Assembly (NCBI RefSeq): GCF_017565645.3
Contig: NZ_CP086136.1
Location: 8,849,501-8,913,500, forward strand
Source of the DNA: Bradyrhizobium barranii subsp. barranii
GTDB lineage: Bacteria > Pseudomonadota > Alphaproteobacteria > Rhizobiales > Xanthobacteraceae
Reading direction: 5' to 3'
Length of the DNA: 64,000 nucleotides
A program made the translations under genes and the position numbers. The notes under the pieces were generated by a model. That model saw only the letters and a list, made by a program, of their open reading frames with translations. It searched no databases and had not been told where the DNA came from. Below are positions 1 through 9,239 of the stretch, piece by piece. Position 1 is the first letter of the stretch. Every line of letters begins with the position of its first letter.

Positions 1-310
1 AGCGCGCCCGCGAACTCGGATGGCGTGAGGCGGCCATCGACGTGATTGATGCCGATCTCGGGTTGAGCGGCGCGTCTATAGCACAGCGTAACGGCTTCAA
101 GGAACTCGTTGGCCGTGTTGGCCTGAGTGAAGTGGGACTCATCCTGTCGATCGACGTGACCCGCTTGGCGCGTAATTGTACCGACTGGTATCCGCTCCTG
201 GATATCTGTGGTCTGCGGATTTCACGGATCGTGAGCATCGATTTCGCGCGATCGTGAGCACTGAATTCAGACGATCGTGAGCAGCCCGCTACGGCCGATG
301 GGAGATAGAG

Positions 311-1072
311 TCAGTGTTCTGGTTGGCCGTCAAGGGTGATGGTTTTGGCGCTGCGTTTTCGCATGCTTTCTCCGGTGAGCTGGAGGCGGTGGGCGTTGTG
401 GACGAGGCGATCGAGAATGGCGTCGGCGACCGTGGGGTCCCCAATGGCTCCATGCCAGGTGTCCACGGGGAGCTGACTTGTGACGATGGTGGATGCGCGG
501 CCATGGCGGTCCTCGAGGATTTCGAGCAGATCGCGGCGTTCCGCGGCGGTGAGCACCGATAGTCCCCAATCATCCAAAATCAGAAGCTGAGCGCGGCCGA
601 GGCTTTTGAGGAGCCGGGCGTAACGTCCGTCTCCGCGCGCGAGCGCGAGCGCCTCGAACAGCCTTGGAACGCGATGATAGAGGACTGATCGGTTGTCGCG
701 GCAGGCCTTGTGGCCGAGCGCGCAGGCTAACCAACTTTTGCCCAGGCCGGTTGCCCCGGTGACGAGCAAATTCTCGTGGCGATCGATCCAGCGACCTTCG
801 ACGAGTTTGGCGAAAACGGCGCGGTCGATGCCCCGCGGGGTGCGCAGATCGACGTCCTCGACGCAAGCAGTCTGGCGCAGTGCGGCGATCTTGAGGCGCG
901 TGGTGAGCCGCCTGGTGTCGCGTTCGGCGGCTTCGCGGTCGACCAACAGGCCGATGCGATCTTCGAACGGCAGGGCTTCGAGATCGGGCGATCGGCGCTG
1001 CTCCTCGAAGGCCTTGGCCATTCCGGTCAGGCCAAGCTCGATCAGCCGTTCGTGGGTTGGGTGGTTAAGCAT
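311..1072 (-). CDS. istB: IstB-like ATP-binding helper of IS21 transposition
   Basis: The 253-residue protein has a Walker A motif GATGLGKS near residue 105 and a Walker B LLILDDWG near residue 162, as in the AAA+ IstB/DnaC-like family. IstB assists the IstA transposase in target choice and strand transfer. It starts 18 bp after the end of istA, on the same strand, the normal IS21 gene order. Length and motifs are complete, so it is probably functional. The family assignment is firm; the exact IS name cannot be given without a search. Confidence 0.93.
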   Translation of the reverse strand: MLNHPTHERLIELGLTGMAKAFEEQRRSPDLEALPFEDRIGLLVDREAAERDTRRLTTRLKIAALRQTACVEDVDLRTPRGIDRAVFAKLVEGRWIDRHENLLVTGATGLGKSWLACALGHKACRDNRSVLYHRVPRLFEALALARGDGRYARLLKSLGRAQLLILDDWGLSVLTAAERRDLLEILEDRHGRASTIVTSQLPVDTWHGAIGDPTVADAILDRLVHNAHRLQLTGESMRKRSAKTITLDGQPEH

Positions 1073-1090
1073 GCCGGGTCTCTCCTTGCT

Positions 1091-2632
1091 TCAGTGGAAG
1101 TAGTCGCGTCCGCGGATATTGCCGTGGCGCAGGGGCTGGTGCTCGAAAGATTCGTCGAAGAACGTGCGATCGAGGCCGTTCTGGAGGATCGATCTAATCG
1201 AGGCGACGGAGCGCGCCTTGATGAGGATGCCCCTCCGGCAGGCTGCGTCGAGGCGTTCGGCGCCGTAGCTTTTGACGAGCGCCAGAATGCCAAGGCAGGT
1301 TCGAAAGCCTTGTTCTGGATGGGGCCGGGCGTCGATCACGGCCTGGAAAAACGCTGCTGTCGAAGGACCGATCCGCTCGCCGGCGGCGATCACCGCGGCG
1401 GGGGTCCATTTGCCGTAGCGGCGATGGGCGCTCGGCATGTGGTCGGCGATGGTGGTGTGTCCGCGTCGGTTGGGCGCGCGGGCATGGCTGGCGATCCGCT
1501 GGCCCTTGTGGAAGATCTCGACCGTCCGATCGTCGATACGGGCATCGACCAGCTCGCCAATCAGACGATACGGCGCGGAGTACCAATGGCCGTCGACCTC
1601 GACATGATAATCGGGAGCGAGGCGGCAGCGCTTCCAGCGTGCGAAGGCATAAGGCTGATCTGGCAGCGGGGTTAGCTTGGGTTTGTCGAGTTCGGCAAAC
1701 AGTTCGGCGCGGCTTGAGCCGAAGCCACGCATTTGACGAGCATTGAGTTCGTCGACGAGTGTCTTGATGGCGGCGTTGAGCTCGGCCCGGGAAAAGAAGC
1801 GCTGATTGCGCAGCCGGGCCAGAATCCAGCGCTGGGCGATTTGCACCGCGACCTCGACCTTCGCCTTGTCTTTTGGGCGCCGCGGCCGTGCGGCGAGAAT
1901 GGCCGTGCCGTAATGGCTCGCCATCTCGGCATAAGTGCGATTGAGGCCGGGATCGTAGCGGTCGGGGTTGCTGACGGCGGCTTTGAGGTTGTCGCAGACC
2001 ACGAACGTCGGCGTTCCGCTCAAAAACGTGAACAAGTTGACGTGGGCCCGGATCCAGTCGGCCAAGCTCTCGCTGGGGCAGGCCTCGGCGTAGGTGTAGT
2101 TCGAAGCGCCCATCGCCGCGACGAACAGCTTCATCGGCTGCACTTCCCCGGTCAGCGGATCGACGATGTCGATGGTGTCGCCGGCGAAATCCACGAACAC
2201 CTTCTCGCCGCCCAGATGAATCTGCCGCATCGAAGGTCGGACCCGCCCCTTCCAGGCCTCGTAGGTAGTGCAGAACCACGTGTACCCGAAACCGTCGGGA
2301 TTAACGGCGCGATACTCCTCCCAGAGCAGGCGACGGGTTACGTTGCGCCGGCGGAGCTCTTTATCGATGTAGCTCCAGTCGGGCACCGGCCGCTGCGGGC
2401 TCTGAGACGCTGGTCGTGGGGCCGGGAAAAGCAAAAGCTCCAGGTCTTCATCGGTCATTCCCTCCGGAAGCGGCCAGCTCAACCCAGCAGAGCGGGCGCG
2501 GCTCAGGTAGCTGTGCACAACGCCGTTGCTGACGCCCACGCTCCGCGCGATGGCCCGCTCTGGCAGGCCTTGAAAATGTTTTAACCGAAGGACTTCCTTG
2601 ATCCGGCGCATCGACAATCTCTGGGTAGGCAT
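1091..2632 (-). CDS. istA: IstA-like transposase of IS21 element A
   Basis: The 513-residue protein begins with a helix-turn-helix region (residues about 5-45, ending GVVHSYLSRAR). An rve-type catalytic core follows, with VFVDFAGD, FVVCDNLKAAV and PKDKAKVEVAV placing the DDE acidic residues. The C-terminal part resembles the Mu-transposase-like domain of IstA. It cuts and joins the ends of the element. istB follows directly. It appears intact and full length for the family. Confidence 0.93.
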   Translation of the reverse strand: MPTQRLSMRRIKEVLRLKHFQGLPERAIARSVGVSNGVVHSYLSRARSAGLSWPLPEGMTDEDLELLLFPAPRPASQSPQRPVPDWSYIDKELRRRNVTRRLLWEEYRAVNPDGFGYTWFCTTYEAWKGRVRPSMRQIHLGGEKVFVDFAGDTIDIVDPLTGEVQPMKLFVAAMGASNYTYAEACPSESLADWIRAHVNLFTFLSGTPTFVVCDNLKAAVSNPDRYDPGLNRTYAEMASHYGTAILAARPRRPKDKAKVEVAVQIAQRWILARLRNQRFFSRAELNAAIKTLVDELNARQMRGFGSSRAELFAELDKPKLTPLPDQPYAFARWKRCRLAPDYHVEVDGHWYSAPYRLIGELVDARIDDRTVEIFHKGQRIASHARAPNRRGHTTIADHMPSAHRRYGKWTPAAVIAAGERIGPSTAAFFQAVIDARPHPEQGFRTCLGILALVKSYGAERLDAACRRGILIKARSVASIRSILQNGLDRTFFDESFEHQPLRHGNIRGRDYFH

Positions 2633-3072
2633 TGGACTTCCTCGTTAACCACGAGGTCATCCCTAAGCCGGTTGAGTTGTCGGCCGAAGCGCTGCAAGGC
2701 TCCGAAAGCCTTGCTCACGATCCCGCGAAATCGTTGCTCACGATCGTCTGAAATCTCTGCTCACGATCCCCTGAAATCCGCGCTCACGATCCCGCGAAAC
2801 GCGCATCTGTGGTCTACGTGGCTGCCTGATCGCCGACCGCGATGGTGTCTATGATCCGGGCACTCCCAACGGACGGTTGCTTCTCGGGCTGAAGGGTTCG
2901 ATCTCCGAGCTTGAGCTACATACGATCCGCAGCCGGCTGACCGCCGGCCTGCTGGCCAAAGCCGAACGCGGCGAACTTGCGGTTATGCTGCCAATCGCCC
3001 CGCGGGTCACTTCAAATTCCTCCGGGTGTGGTCAGTCAAATTCCTCCACCCGCGAGGCAGGACAAGGGACTG

Positions 3073-3840
3073 TTAGTTTGAGTTTGTTTCCCGGGCAAGA
3101 GCTTCAGCGGCTTCTTTGAGCCGATAGCTGCGTCCGTCGAACTCAAGCAGATGGCAATGATGCATAAGGCGATCGAGGATCGTCGTGCTCATAGTGTTGT
3201 CCCCAAGGTATGCCCCCCAATCCTGCACGACGCGATTGGAGGTGACGATGACGCTGCGGCGCAGTTTGTAACGCTGATGGATCAGGGTCTGCAGCAAAGT
3301 GCCGGCGTCGTCGGGGATGGCGCGTGCGAGGAATAGATCGTCCAGCACGAGGAGATCGCAGTCGATGATGGTTCGCAGCCGGACCTCGCGTTGTGCCGGA
3401 GAGTTCAGGGCGTAGCGGTGGAAGAAGTCGTCGGTCTCAAGATACTGGACCTTGTGGCTTTGCAGGATCGCCTGATAGGCAATCGCCTTGGCGATGTGCG
3501 ACTTCCCGGTGCCAGGTTTGCCAACAAGCAGAGCGTTCTCGCCAGCGGCAATGAACGCCAGGGTGTGGAGCTGGAAGCAGGTCTGACGTGGCAGTTTGGG
3601 ATTGAAGGACCAGTCGAACTCGGCGAGCGTCAGCTTTTCGTCGAGCCCGGATTGCTGGTATCGCCGCTCGATAAGACGGGACTGACGACGGTCCAGTTCA
3701 TCCTGCAGGATAAGGGAGAAGGTCTCGAGGAAGGGCTGGTTGGCGCCCTGCGCCTGGAGCACGCGCGTCTGCAGCGTGTCGCGGACACCCGACAGGCGCA
3801 GCTGTCGTAGGCAACGCTCAATTTCCGGCATGGTCATCAT
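3073..3840 (-). CDS. istB: IstB-like ATP-binding helper of IS21 element B
   Basis: This is an AAA+ protein of about 255 residues with Walker A VGKPGTGKSH and Walker B DLLVLDDLF. I start it at 3840 (Met-Met-Thr-Met-Pro), because longer in-frame readings run into the end of istA and do not look like IstB. The start lies 4 bp after the istA stop, so the two genes are probably translationally coupled. Complete and probably functional. Confidence 0.92.
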   Translation of the reverse strand: MMTMPEIERCLRQLRLSGVRDTLQTRVLQAQGANQPFLETFSLILQDELDRRQSRLIERRYQQSGLDEKLTLAEFDWSFNPKLPRQTCFQLHTLAFIAAGENALLVGKPGTGKSHIAKAIAYQAILQSHKVQYLETDDFFHRYALNSPAQREVRLRTIIDCDLLVLDDLFLARAIPDDAGTLLQTLIHQRYKLRRSVIVTSNRVVQDWGAYLGDNTMSTTILDRLMHHCHLLEFDGRSYRLKEAAEALARETNSN

Positions 3841-3844
3841 GTGG

Positions 3845-5602
3845 CTAGGTCTCCAGTTTAAGGTGAGAAGGTGCAGCGGGAGCGCTCGTGGCGCCGGAGT
3901 TGGCCGGGGTTGCGCAGGCGACACGAGCGCGGATTGCCGTGGCGTGATCGTCGTGAGCCTCGGCCTGCCGACCATTGTCGTCGGCGTCGCGCCGCACAGC
4001 GCGGCTGAAGAGGTCGCCGTATTCCGCGGGGGTACGGATCAGCGGATGATCCTGGGTGAGCGGCGATGCCGGCTGTGGCGTCACTCCAACCTGCTCGATC
4101 GCCTGTTCGAACAACCGCTCGACGGTCGCACGCACGTGCTTGTAGCGGTAGATGCGGTTGTCGATGGCGTGCGCGCAGGCCTGCTCGACCAGCCGCGCCG
4201 GATACTTCCGGCCCAGCCCGACAATGCCCCACATCGCGCGCTGTCCGGGGCGCCCTTCGGTGTCGAACACCTGCTGGCACAAGGCCCTGGTCTGCGGTCC
4301 GATGCGCTCGGCGCTCGCCAGCAGCACGGCGGTTTGCCGCGACGGGTTGAACGGCCGTTCGCTGGTCGGCAGGACGACAGAACCGGGGTGCGCCATCCGG
4401 GAATGAACACGCAGCAGCGCACGGGTGTGGCGATCACGGATCTCGATCGTGGTGGTGTAGATGCGCACGACGACCTGGCTGCCGATCGGCGCGGGCCGCG
4501 CGGCGTAATAGCTGTTGTCGACGCGTACGGTGGTGTCGTCGCAGACAGTCCGGACGACTTCGGTGAAGATGCGGAAGGGAGCGACAGGCAGCGGCCGCAG
4601 GTGCGGCTTCTCTTCCTGGAACATCGCCTCGACCTGACGGCGCGTGCTGCCGTGGATGCGTTTGGAAGCCCAGTTCTCCTCCCAGTGCCTCAAGAACTCG
4701 TTTTGCGCCTCCAGCGTCTCGAAGCGCCGTCCGGCCAGCGCAGTGCCCTGGGTATGTTGAATCGCATTCTCGACGCATCCTTTCCGATTTGGATCGGCCA
4801 CGCGCGCGGGATCGGCGACCACGGCGTAATGAGCCAGCATCGCGCTGTAAATCGGGTTGAGCTGGGGCTCGTACAAATCCGGCTTGAGGACGCCTTCCTT
4901 CAGGTTGTCGAGCACGACATAGCTGGGGACCCCGCCAAAATACCGGAACGCCTCTTCGTGGAGCTGCGCCCAGACTTGTTGGCTGGACTTCCAGACTACC
5001 CGCCGGAAGCTGCGCCGCGAGTAGCGTAGCGTCATCACGAACAGGCGGGGACGACGGTACCGCCCGCTCTTCGGATCAACCGTCGGCGCGCCCTCGCCAT
5101 AGTCGACCTGAGCTTCCTCGCCGGGGAGGAACTCAAGACGATCAAACTGCTCAGGATCAGCGTGCCGCAACCGGCGCACAAACCGCTTGACACTCTGGTA
5201 GCTGGACGGAAAGCCAAATTGATCAACCAGGTCCTGGTAAATCGCCTGCGCGTTCCGCTTCAGCCGGACCTGTTCTTCGATCCACGTCCGATGCGCTTCG
5301 CAAGCCGAACGGGCCAGGCTGCTGGTGACCGTCGCTTCCGATGTCCCAAAAGCCGGTGGTCGGGGTGGAGGAATTTGGCCGTCCGCGCTCACCGAGCCGG
5401 TGGTCACTTCCCCGGGGGAATTTGCCTCCGCACCGGCCCGCAGCGCCTGATAACGCCGGATCGTCTTGCGATCGACACCCGTCAGCCGGTGAATCTCGCG
5501 CTGGCTGGTGTTGCGATCAAGTAATGTAAGTACGGTGCTTTGCAGATGTCGCTTCAAGACGTTCAACTCCCCGGCCCCTTGCTGGCTAAAGGGGTCGAAC
5601 AT
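3845..5602 (-). CDS. istA: IstA-like transposase of IS21 element B
   Basis: The 585-residue transposase has an N-terminal helix-turn-helix (REIHRLTGVDRKTIRRYQ) and an rve catalytic core. Segments AQVDYGEGA, YVVLDNLKEGV and RKGCVENAI mark the acidic residues. It has the extended C-terminus typical of the larger IstA proteins. No disruption is visible. It belongs to a different IS21 subgroup from the neighbouring copy at 1091-2632. Confidence 0.92.
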   Translation of the reverse strand: MFDPFSQQGAGELNVLKRHLQSTVLTLLDRNTSQREIHRLTGVDRKTIRRYQALRAGAEANSPGEVTTGSVSADGQIPPPRPPAFGTSEATVTSSLARSACEAHRTWIEEQVRLKRNAQAIYQDLVDQFGFPSSYQSVKRFVRRLRHADPEQFDRLEFLPGEEAQVDYGEGAPTVDPKSGRYRRPRLFVMTLRYSRRSFRRVVWKSSQQVWAQLHEEAFRYFGGVPSYVVLDNLKEGVLKPDLYEPQLNPIYSAMLAHYAVVADPARVADPNRKGCVENAIQHTQGTALAGRRFETLEAQNEFLRHWEENWASKRIHGSTRRQVEAMFQEEKPHLRPLPVAPFRIFTEVVRTVCDDTTVRVDNSYYAARPAPIGSQVVVRIYTTTIEIRDRHTRALLRVHSRMAHPGSVVLPTSERPFNPSRQTAVLLASAERIGPQTRALCQQVFDTEGRPGQRAMWGIVGLGRKYPARLVEQACAHAIDNRIYRYKHVRATVERLFEQAIEQVGVTPQPASPLTQDHPLIRTPAEYGDLFSRAVRRDADDNGRQAEAHDDHATAIRARVACATPANSGATSAPAAPSHLKLET

Positions 5603-7266
5603 AAACGTCCTGCCTGACCGGCTACTGCTGTTCAGCGGCGCTGACGGCGATCATCAGGTGGGGGAGTTTCAAGTGACCATACCCGGGGGATTTTGACCGA
5701 CCCACGGGGCGGGCTGATGCGGGACCCGAGCGGTGTGGTCGTTAAGGATCCCGACATGGCCGTGCAAGGGCGGCTCGGTCTCGTCTTCCAGTTATTCCTG
5801 CAGCTGCGCAGCGTTGCCAAGGTCATGCGAGCGTTGAACGAGCGTGACCTGGAACTGCCGCGTCGTGATCGATATGGCGATTTGTGCTGGACGCGCGCGA
5901 CGCTGGCTGCCGTCGCGGCGATCTTGAAGAACCCCGCATACGCGGGCGCCTTTGTCTATGGACGAACCCGCTTCCGGCCGCCGAAGCGGGAGGGGGCCCT
6001 GCCACAAAAGGCTCCGCGGCCGATGGAGGAGTGGCGGATCGTCGTTAAAGATCGATATCCAGCCTATATCGACTGGCCAATTTATGAAAAAATCCGATCC
6101 GTCATCAGAGATAACCGAGCCGAATACATGCGCATCAAAACCCGCGGCGCGCCTCGCAATGGCGAGCTCCTGCTCCACGGCATTGCCTGGTGCGCACGAT
6201 GTGGCCATAAGATGTACGTCCGCTACAAGGGCGGCGGCGAATATGTATGCAATCACCTGCGTACCCAGGAAGGTCAGCCAACCTGCCAACACATCCGCGC
6301 CGCCCATATCGATGCAGCCGTTGGCGACGCATTCCTAACCGCACTAGCGCCGGCCGAACTCGATGCCTTGTCGCGCTCCCGCCGGGTGCAGCAGCAGACG
6401 AACAATGCGCTACGCTCCAGTGCAGAACGAGAGCTCGAGCGCAAGCGATACACGGCGGCGCTCGCCGAACGGCAGTTCAACCGAGCTGATCCAGATAATC
6501 GGTTGGTCGCCTCGGAACTCGAGCGTCGATGGGAAGCGGCGCTAAACGACGTGCGCGCCGCCGAAGAGGCGCTTGCCCGACAGACGCCGCCCAAAGCCAT
6601 CACACAAGTGGCCATAAGCAAGGAGCTCAACGACAAGGTCATCAGCCTCACCGGCCGCCTCCCGCAGATATGGGGTGACGAGACTATCTCGGATGCGCAT
6701 CGCAAGGCGTTGTTGCGATGTCTCATCGAAAAGGTCGTTCTCGACCGCGGTGAGCGCGACTTGGCCCTGGCTAGGATCGTCTGGCGGGGAGGCGCCGTGA
6801 CGGAGCTCGAAGTGAAGATGAGCGTCAACTCCGTCACCAGATTGACGCGAGGCACAGAGATGCGGGAACGCCTTCTGACGCTCGCTCGCGACGGCGTCCC
6901 AGACGACAAGATCGCCACAATCCTTACTCGGGAAGGTCACCGCTCTCCCCGTTGCGCCGATAAGGTGCTGCCTATCACCGTTGGGCGGCTCCGTCGTGCC
7001 GCCGCCATCAAGGTAACTGCCCAGCGCAGCCGATGGGAGCATGACGACTCATACCTCAGCCCGCCCGAACTGGCCCGAAGGCTCGAGATTCCAGTAAACT
7101 GGCTCTATGTTCAGATCCGAACCAAGCGTTTGCTAATTGATCGCCAGCCCAGCGGCGCCTATCTCTTCCCGAATACACCATCCGTTCTTCACGCCATCGG
7201 AGACCTTCGAAACCACGTCATCGCGCAACTTGATCTAAGAATCTGTCAGCCTAACAAGGAGGGGCA

Positions 7267-7575
7267 TCAACATGGGTGATCGAACAGCGCTTCGAACTGC
7301 ACGCGCGTCAGATGCATGACGCCGTCGCTGATCTGCGGCCACTCGAAACGACCATCGCGGCCAAGGCGCTTGTAGACCAAAACGAGGCCCGTGCCGTCCC
7401 ATAGCAAAATCTTCAGCCGGTCGGCGCGCTTCGAACGAAAAACCACGATCAGGCCCGAATGCGGATCGAGCCCAAGCGTGTTTTGCACAAGACCGGCCAG
7501 CGCGTCGTGCCCGCACCGGAAGTCAACAGGACGCACAGCAAGCACAATCCGCAGTCCCTGCGCCGGAATGATCAT
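7267..7575 (-). pseudogene. tnpB: IS66 TnpB, 3' end replaced by the recombinase element
   Basis: This 102-residue reading begins MIIPAQGLRIVLAV, the normal start of IS66 Orf2/TnpB. It includes the family-typical segments GLDPHSG and KILLWDG. It ends FEALFDHPC, where family members have FEGLDWRRV-like residues. The change falls at the junction with the recombinase element, so the last 20 or so residues have been displaced. Its start overlaps the tnpA stop by 4 bp (ATGA). It is identical to the right-hand copy. Confidence 0.85.
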
Positions 7576-7970
7576 GCGCCGCGCTCGATCGCAGTCACGA
7601 TCTCCGCGATCCGCACCGCCGACACGTCCGCATCCAGGCGGACCGAAACCTTGCCAATCGTAATCTCGACGGGCCCCTCGCTCTTGCCTGACGCCACTGG
7701 ATCGCTCAGCTCGATCGACACGAAATCCGCCGCGTCGTCCGTGACCAATGCGAGCCGGCCAGCACGCGCCAATCTGCGCCACGTCGTCAACTGCTGGGCC
7801 TTCACACCATAACGCCGTGCGACATCACATACCCGGGCGTCGGGCTTCATGCTCTCGAAAACAGCGCGCCCCTTGATCTCCGCAGACCATAACCGGCCTC
7901 CAGAACGCGTCCGGCGCGTAAGCTTCCCCACAAAGCCATCAGCTTCGGCTTCCTCCCCCGATTGTTCCAT
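7572..7970 (-). CDS. tnpA: IS66 TnpA (Orf1)
   Basis: This small helix-turn-helix protein of 132 residues is the first gene of IS66-type elements and is needed with TnpB and TnpC for transposition. The motif VCDVARRYGVKAQQLTTWRR is the DNA-binding helix pair. I use the ATG at 7970, preceded by an AAGG run, in place of a TTG 72 bp upstream. It is identical to the copy at 44539-44937. Confidence 0.88.
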   Translation of the reverse strand: MEQSGEEAEADGFVGKLTRRTRSGGRLWSAEIKGRAVFESMKPDARVCDVARRYGVKAQQLTTWRRLARAGRLALVTDDAADFVSIELSDPVASGKSEGPVEITIGKVSVRLDADVSAVRIAEIVTAIERGA

Positions 7971-8141
7971 CGCCTTCAGTCTCCTCTCGGCTCTCTGACA
8001 AGCCAAGGATCGCAGAGCGAAAGCCGAAGCGAAACCAGTCAATCAAATGGGAGAAAAGCTCCGCTTACAAAATACGGGGGCTTGCCTTCGATTTACAATT
8101 TGCAACTTGCCCGATCGCTCCGGCTTCGCTTGAATGTCCTC

Positions 8142-8648
8142 ATGCGGGGCTGGACTGTGATCGTGCTTCTGGGCCTTACAGCCATAGGAGCTTATTCCGT
8201 CGGCCGTCAGGACGGGCGACCCTCTACTTCTGCGCCTGCAATGGTAGCGCAGCTAACCAGCCCCCCAGCAAGTCCGCTCGCGCTAACGGCGGTGCCGGGC
8301 AGCCCTTCGCAGCCGCAAGCTTCCAAGACTGCTCCGCCCGGCCCGCGTGGCGCCACCGCAATACCCAAGACACCGCAAGATCCCGCCCCACAGCAAACCG
8401 ACACAAAACGCAAGATCGAAGTTGCGCTGACCGCCGCGGCCATCGCCGCGATCCTGATTAAGGCCAGCCGGGATCAATATCACGCAACCGGCAGACCCTG
8501 CGCCTGCCCGGATGACACGATGCGCAATGGCCGGGCATGCGGCAGCAGAAGCGCCTATTCGCGGCCGGGCGGCGCGGCACCGCTGTGCTACCTGGGTGAT
8601 GTTACGACAGCAATGATAGACGAGTATCGAAAAAAGATAACTCGATAG
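8142..8648 (+). CDS. Secreted hypothetical protein with a Cys-rich C-terminus
   Basis: The 168-residue protein starts MRGWTVIVLLGLTAIGAYSVG, a signal peptide or anchor. A Pro/Ser/Ala-rich linker follows, then a second hydrophobic stretch (VALTAAAIAAILI). The C-terminal block contains GRPCACPDD, RACGSRSAYSRPGG and PLCYLGDVT. I recall this C-terminal pattern from short secreted proteins of Bradyrhizobium and relatives, without known function. The four cysteines could form disulfides in the periplasm. I chose the ATG at 8142 because upstream codons have no coding character and run into the IS66 end. It sits just outside the left IS66 terminus. Confidence 0.65.
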   Translation: MRGWTVIVLLGLTAIGAYSVGRQDGRPSTSAPAMVAQLTSPPASPLALTAVPGSPSQPQASKTAPPGPRGATAIPKTPQDPAPQQTDTKRKIEVALTAAAIAAILIKASRDQYHATGRPCACPDDTMRNGRACGSRSAYSRPGGAAPLCYLGDVTTAMIDEYRKKITR

Positions 8649-9196
8649 TTGTTGTGGGGCGGGGCTGGTTCAGTTCAGCGATTTCTTCACTGGGGGGTTG
8701 CGCTCCTCGCCTTAGCCGTTGCGGCGACGACACTAGCAGGATGCATCACAACATCCATACAAAAGGTATGCAGGCCGGGACCTTCCGTCCGAACCGGTCA
8801 ATCGGATAGCCGCTTACGTCGCGGGCCCCCGCTCTAGTTTCTAGCATTCAGGCGACTATCTCAGAGGAAGGAAGAAAGCCGGCGTCGTTGCTGAAGATGG
8901 GTTGGTGTTGTTCCACCAATGCGGACGTACACCATGCAGAAATTCGTCAGGGGCTTGCGACCAACAACATTGATGGCGTGCTAGTCCTGAACGTCGGTGA
9001 CACTGCGGTCCAGCAGCAGTATGCTGGACCGATCTTGAGTGGCCCGTATTCAGGTCCCTCCACCACGAACGGGACTATCAACACATTCGGGCACGTGTCG
9101 TCGTCAGCGTCGCTGAATGGAACATCGTCGGGTACGATTACCCGCAACATCTACTCCCGGTCTGTCTTGTGGGATGGATATTTGGGGCTAGTCTAG
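8649..9196 (+). pseudogene. Decayed lipoprotein gene
   Basis: The first part (TTG at 8649) encodes a lipoprotein signal with lipobox LAGC, followed by ITTSIQKV. Further protein-like pieces lie in other frames: RIAAYVAGPRSS near 8810, KAGVVAEDGLVLF near 8880, then EIRQGLATNNIDGVLVLNVGDTAVQQQYAG up to 9196. Together they look like one outer-membrane lipoprotein broken by several frameshifts. Similar intact lipoproteins are known to me from rhizobia, but no function is known. Confidence 0.6.
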
Positions 9197-9239
9197 AAAC
9201 GAAACTTCGAACCTGAGCCTTCGGAGAAATTCTTTGAGC

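Larger units (their letters stand above)
214..2805 (-). mobile_element. IS21-family insertion sequence A
   Basis: The 2592-bp element starts TGCGGATTTC and ends GAAACGCGCA. Both ends carry repeated GATCGTGAGC-type motifs, the usual multiple terminal repeats of IS21 elements. The 9-bp target TCTGTGGTC is present at 205-213 and 2806-2814. Removing the element and one target copy restores the recombinase reading frame seen in the intact copy. It carries istA and istB on the minus strand. Confidence 0.9.
2998..5709 (-). mobile_element. IS21-family insertion sequence B
   Basis: This 2712-bp element has ends CCCCGCGGGTCA and, inverted, CCCCGTGGGTCG. Internal terminal repeats of the type TCAAATTCCTCC and TCAAAATCCCCC follow. 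It interrupts the recombinase after the motif AVMLPI. Only a very short possible target duplication (CG) is visible, which is less than usual for IS21, so the exact boundaries are uncertain by a few bases. It is unrelated in sequence to the IS21 element 200 bp to its left. Confidence 0.85.
1..7279 (+). pseudogene. Large serine recombinase, interrupted by two IS21-family elements
   Basis: Three pieces (1-213, 2815-2997 and 5710-7279) together give the same protein as the intact 695-residue recombinase at 45230-47317. About the first 42 residues lie outside the window. The first IS sits after the motif DICGL and is flanked by a 9-bp direct repeat. The second sits after the motif AVMLPI. The 3' piece keeps the recombinase domain and a zinc ribbon with two cysteine pairs (WCARCG and VCNH..C). 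The gene cannot make a full protein here. It reads toward tnpB on the other strand and overlaps its truncated end by a few bases. Confidence 0.9.
1..8068 (-). mobile_element. IS66-family element (left copy), carrying a serine recombinase element
   Basis: The outer end at 8061-8068 reads GTAAGCGG on the minus strand, an IS66-type terminus, followed inward by tnpA, tnpB and a serine recombinase inserted in tnpB. The same arrangement is present in opposite orientation from 44441. Coordinates of matching features in the two copies sum to 52509 as far as the first IS21 insertion. The tnpC side lies beyond the left edge of the window. Bases directly outside the two termini differ, which suggests transposition of the composite rather than simple segmental duplication. 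Confidence 0.8.

Noticed and set aside
776..5029. Plus-strand frames of 280-430 codons over the IS21 elements
   Set aside because: Antisense to istA and istB, which have clear motifs; the frames have no recognisable domains.
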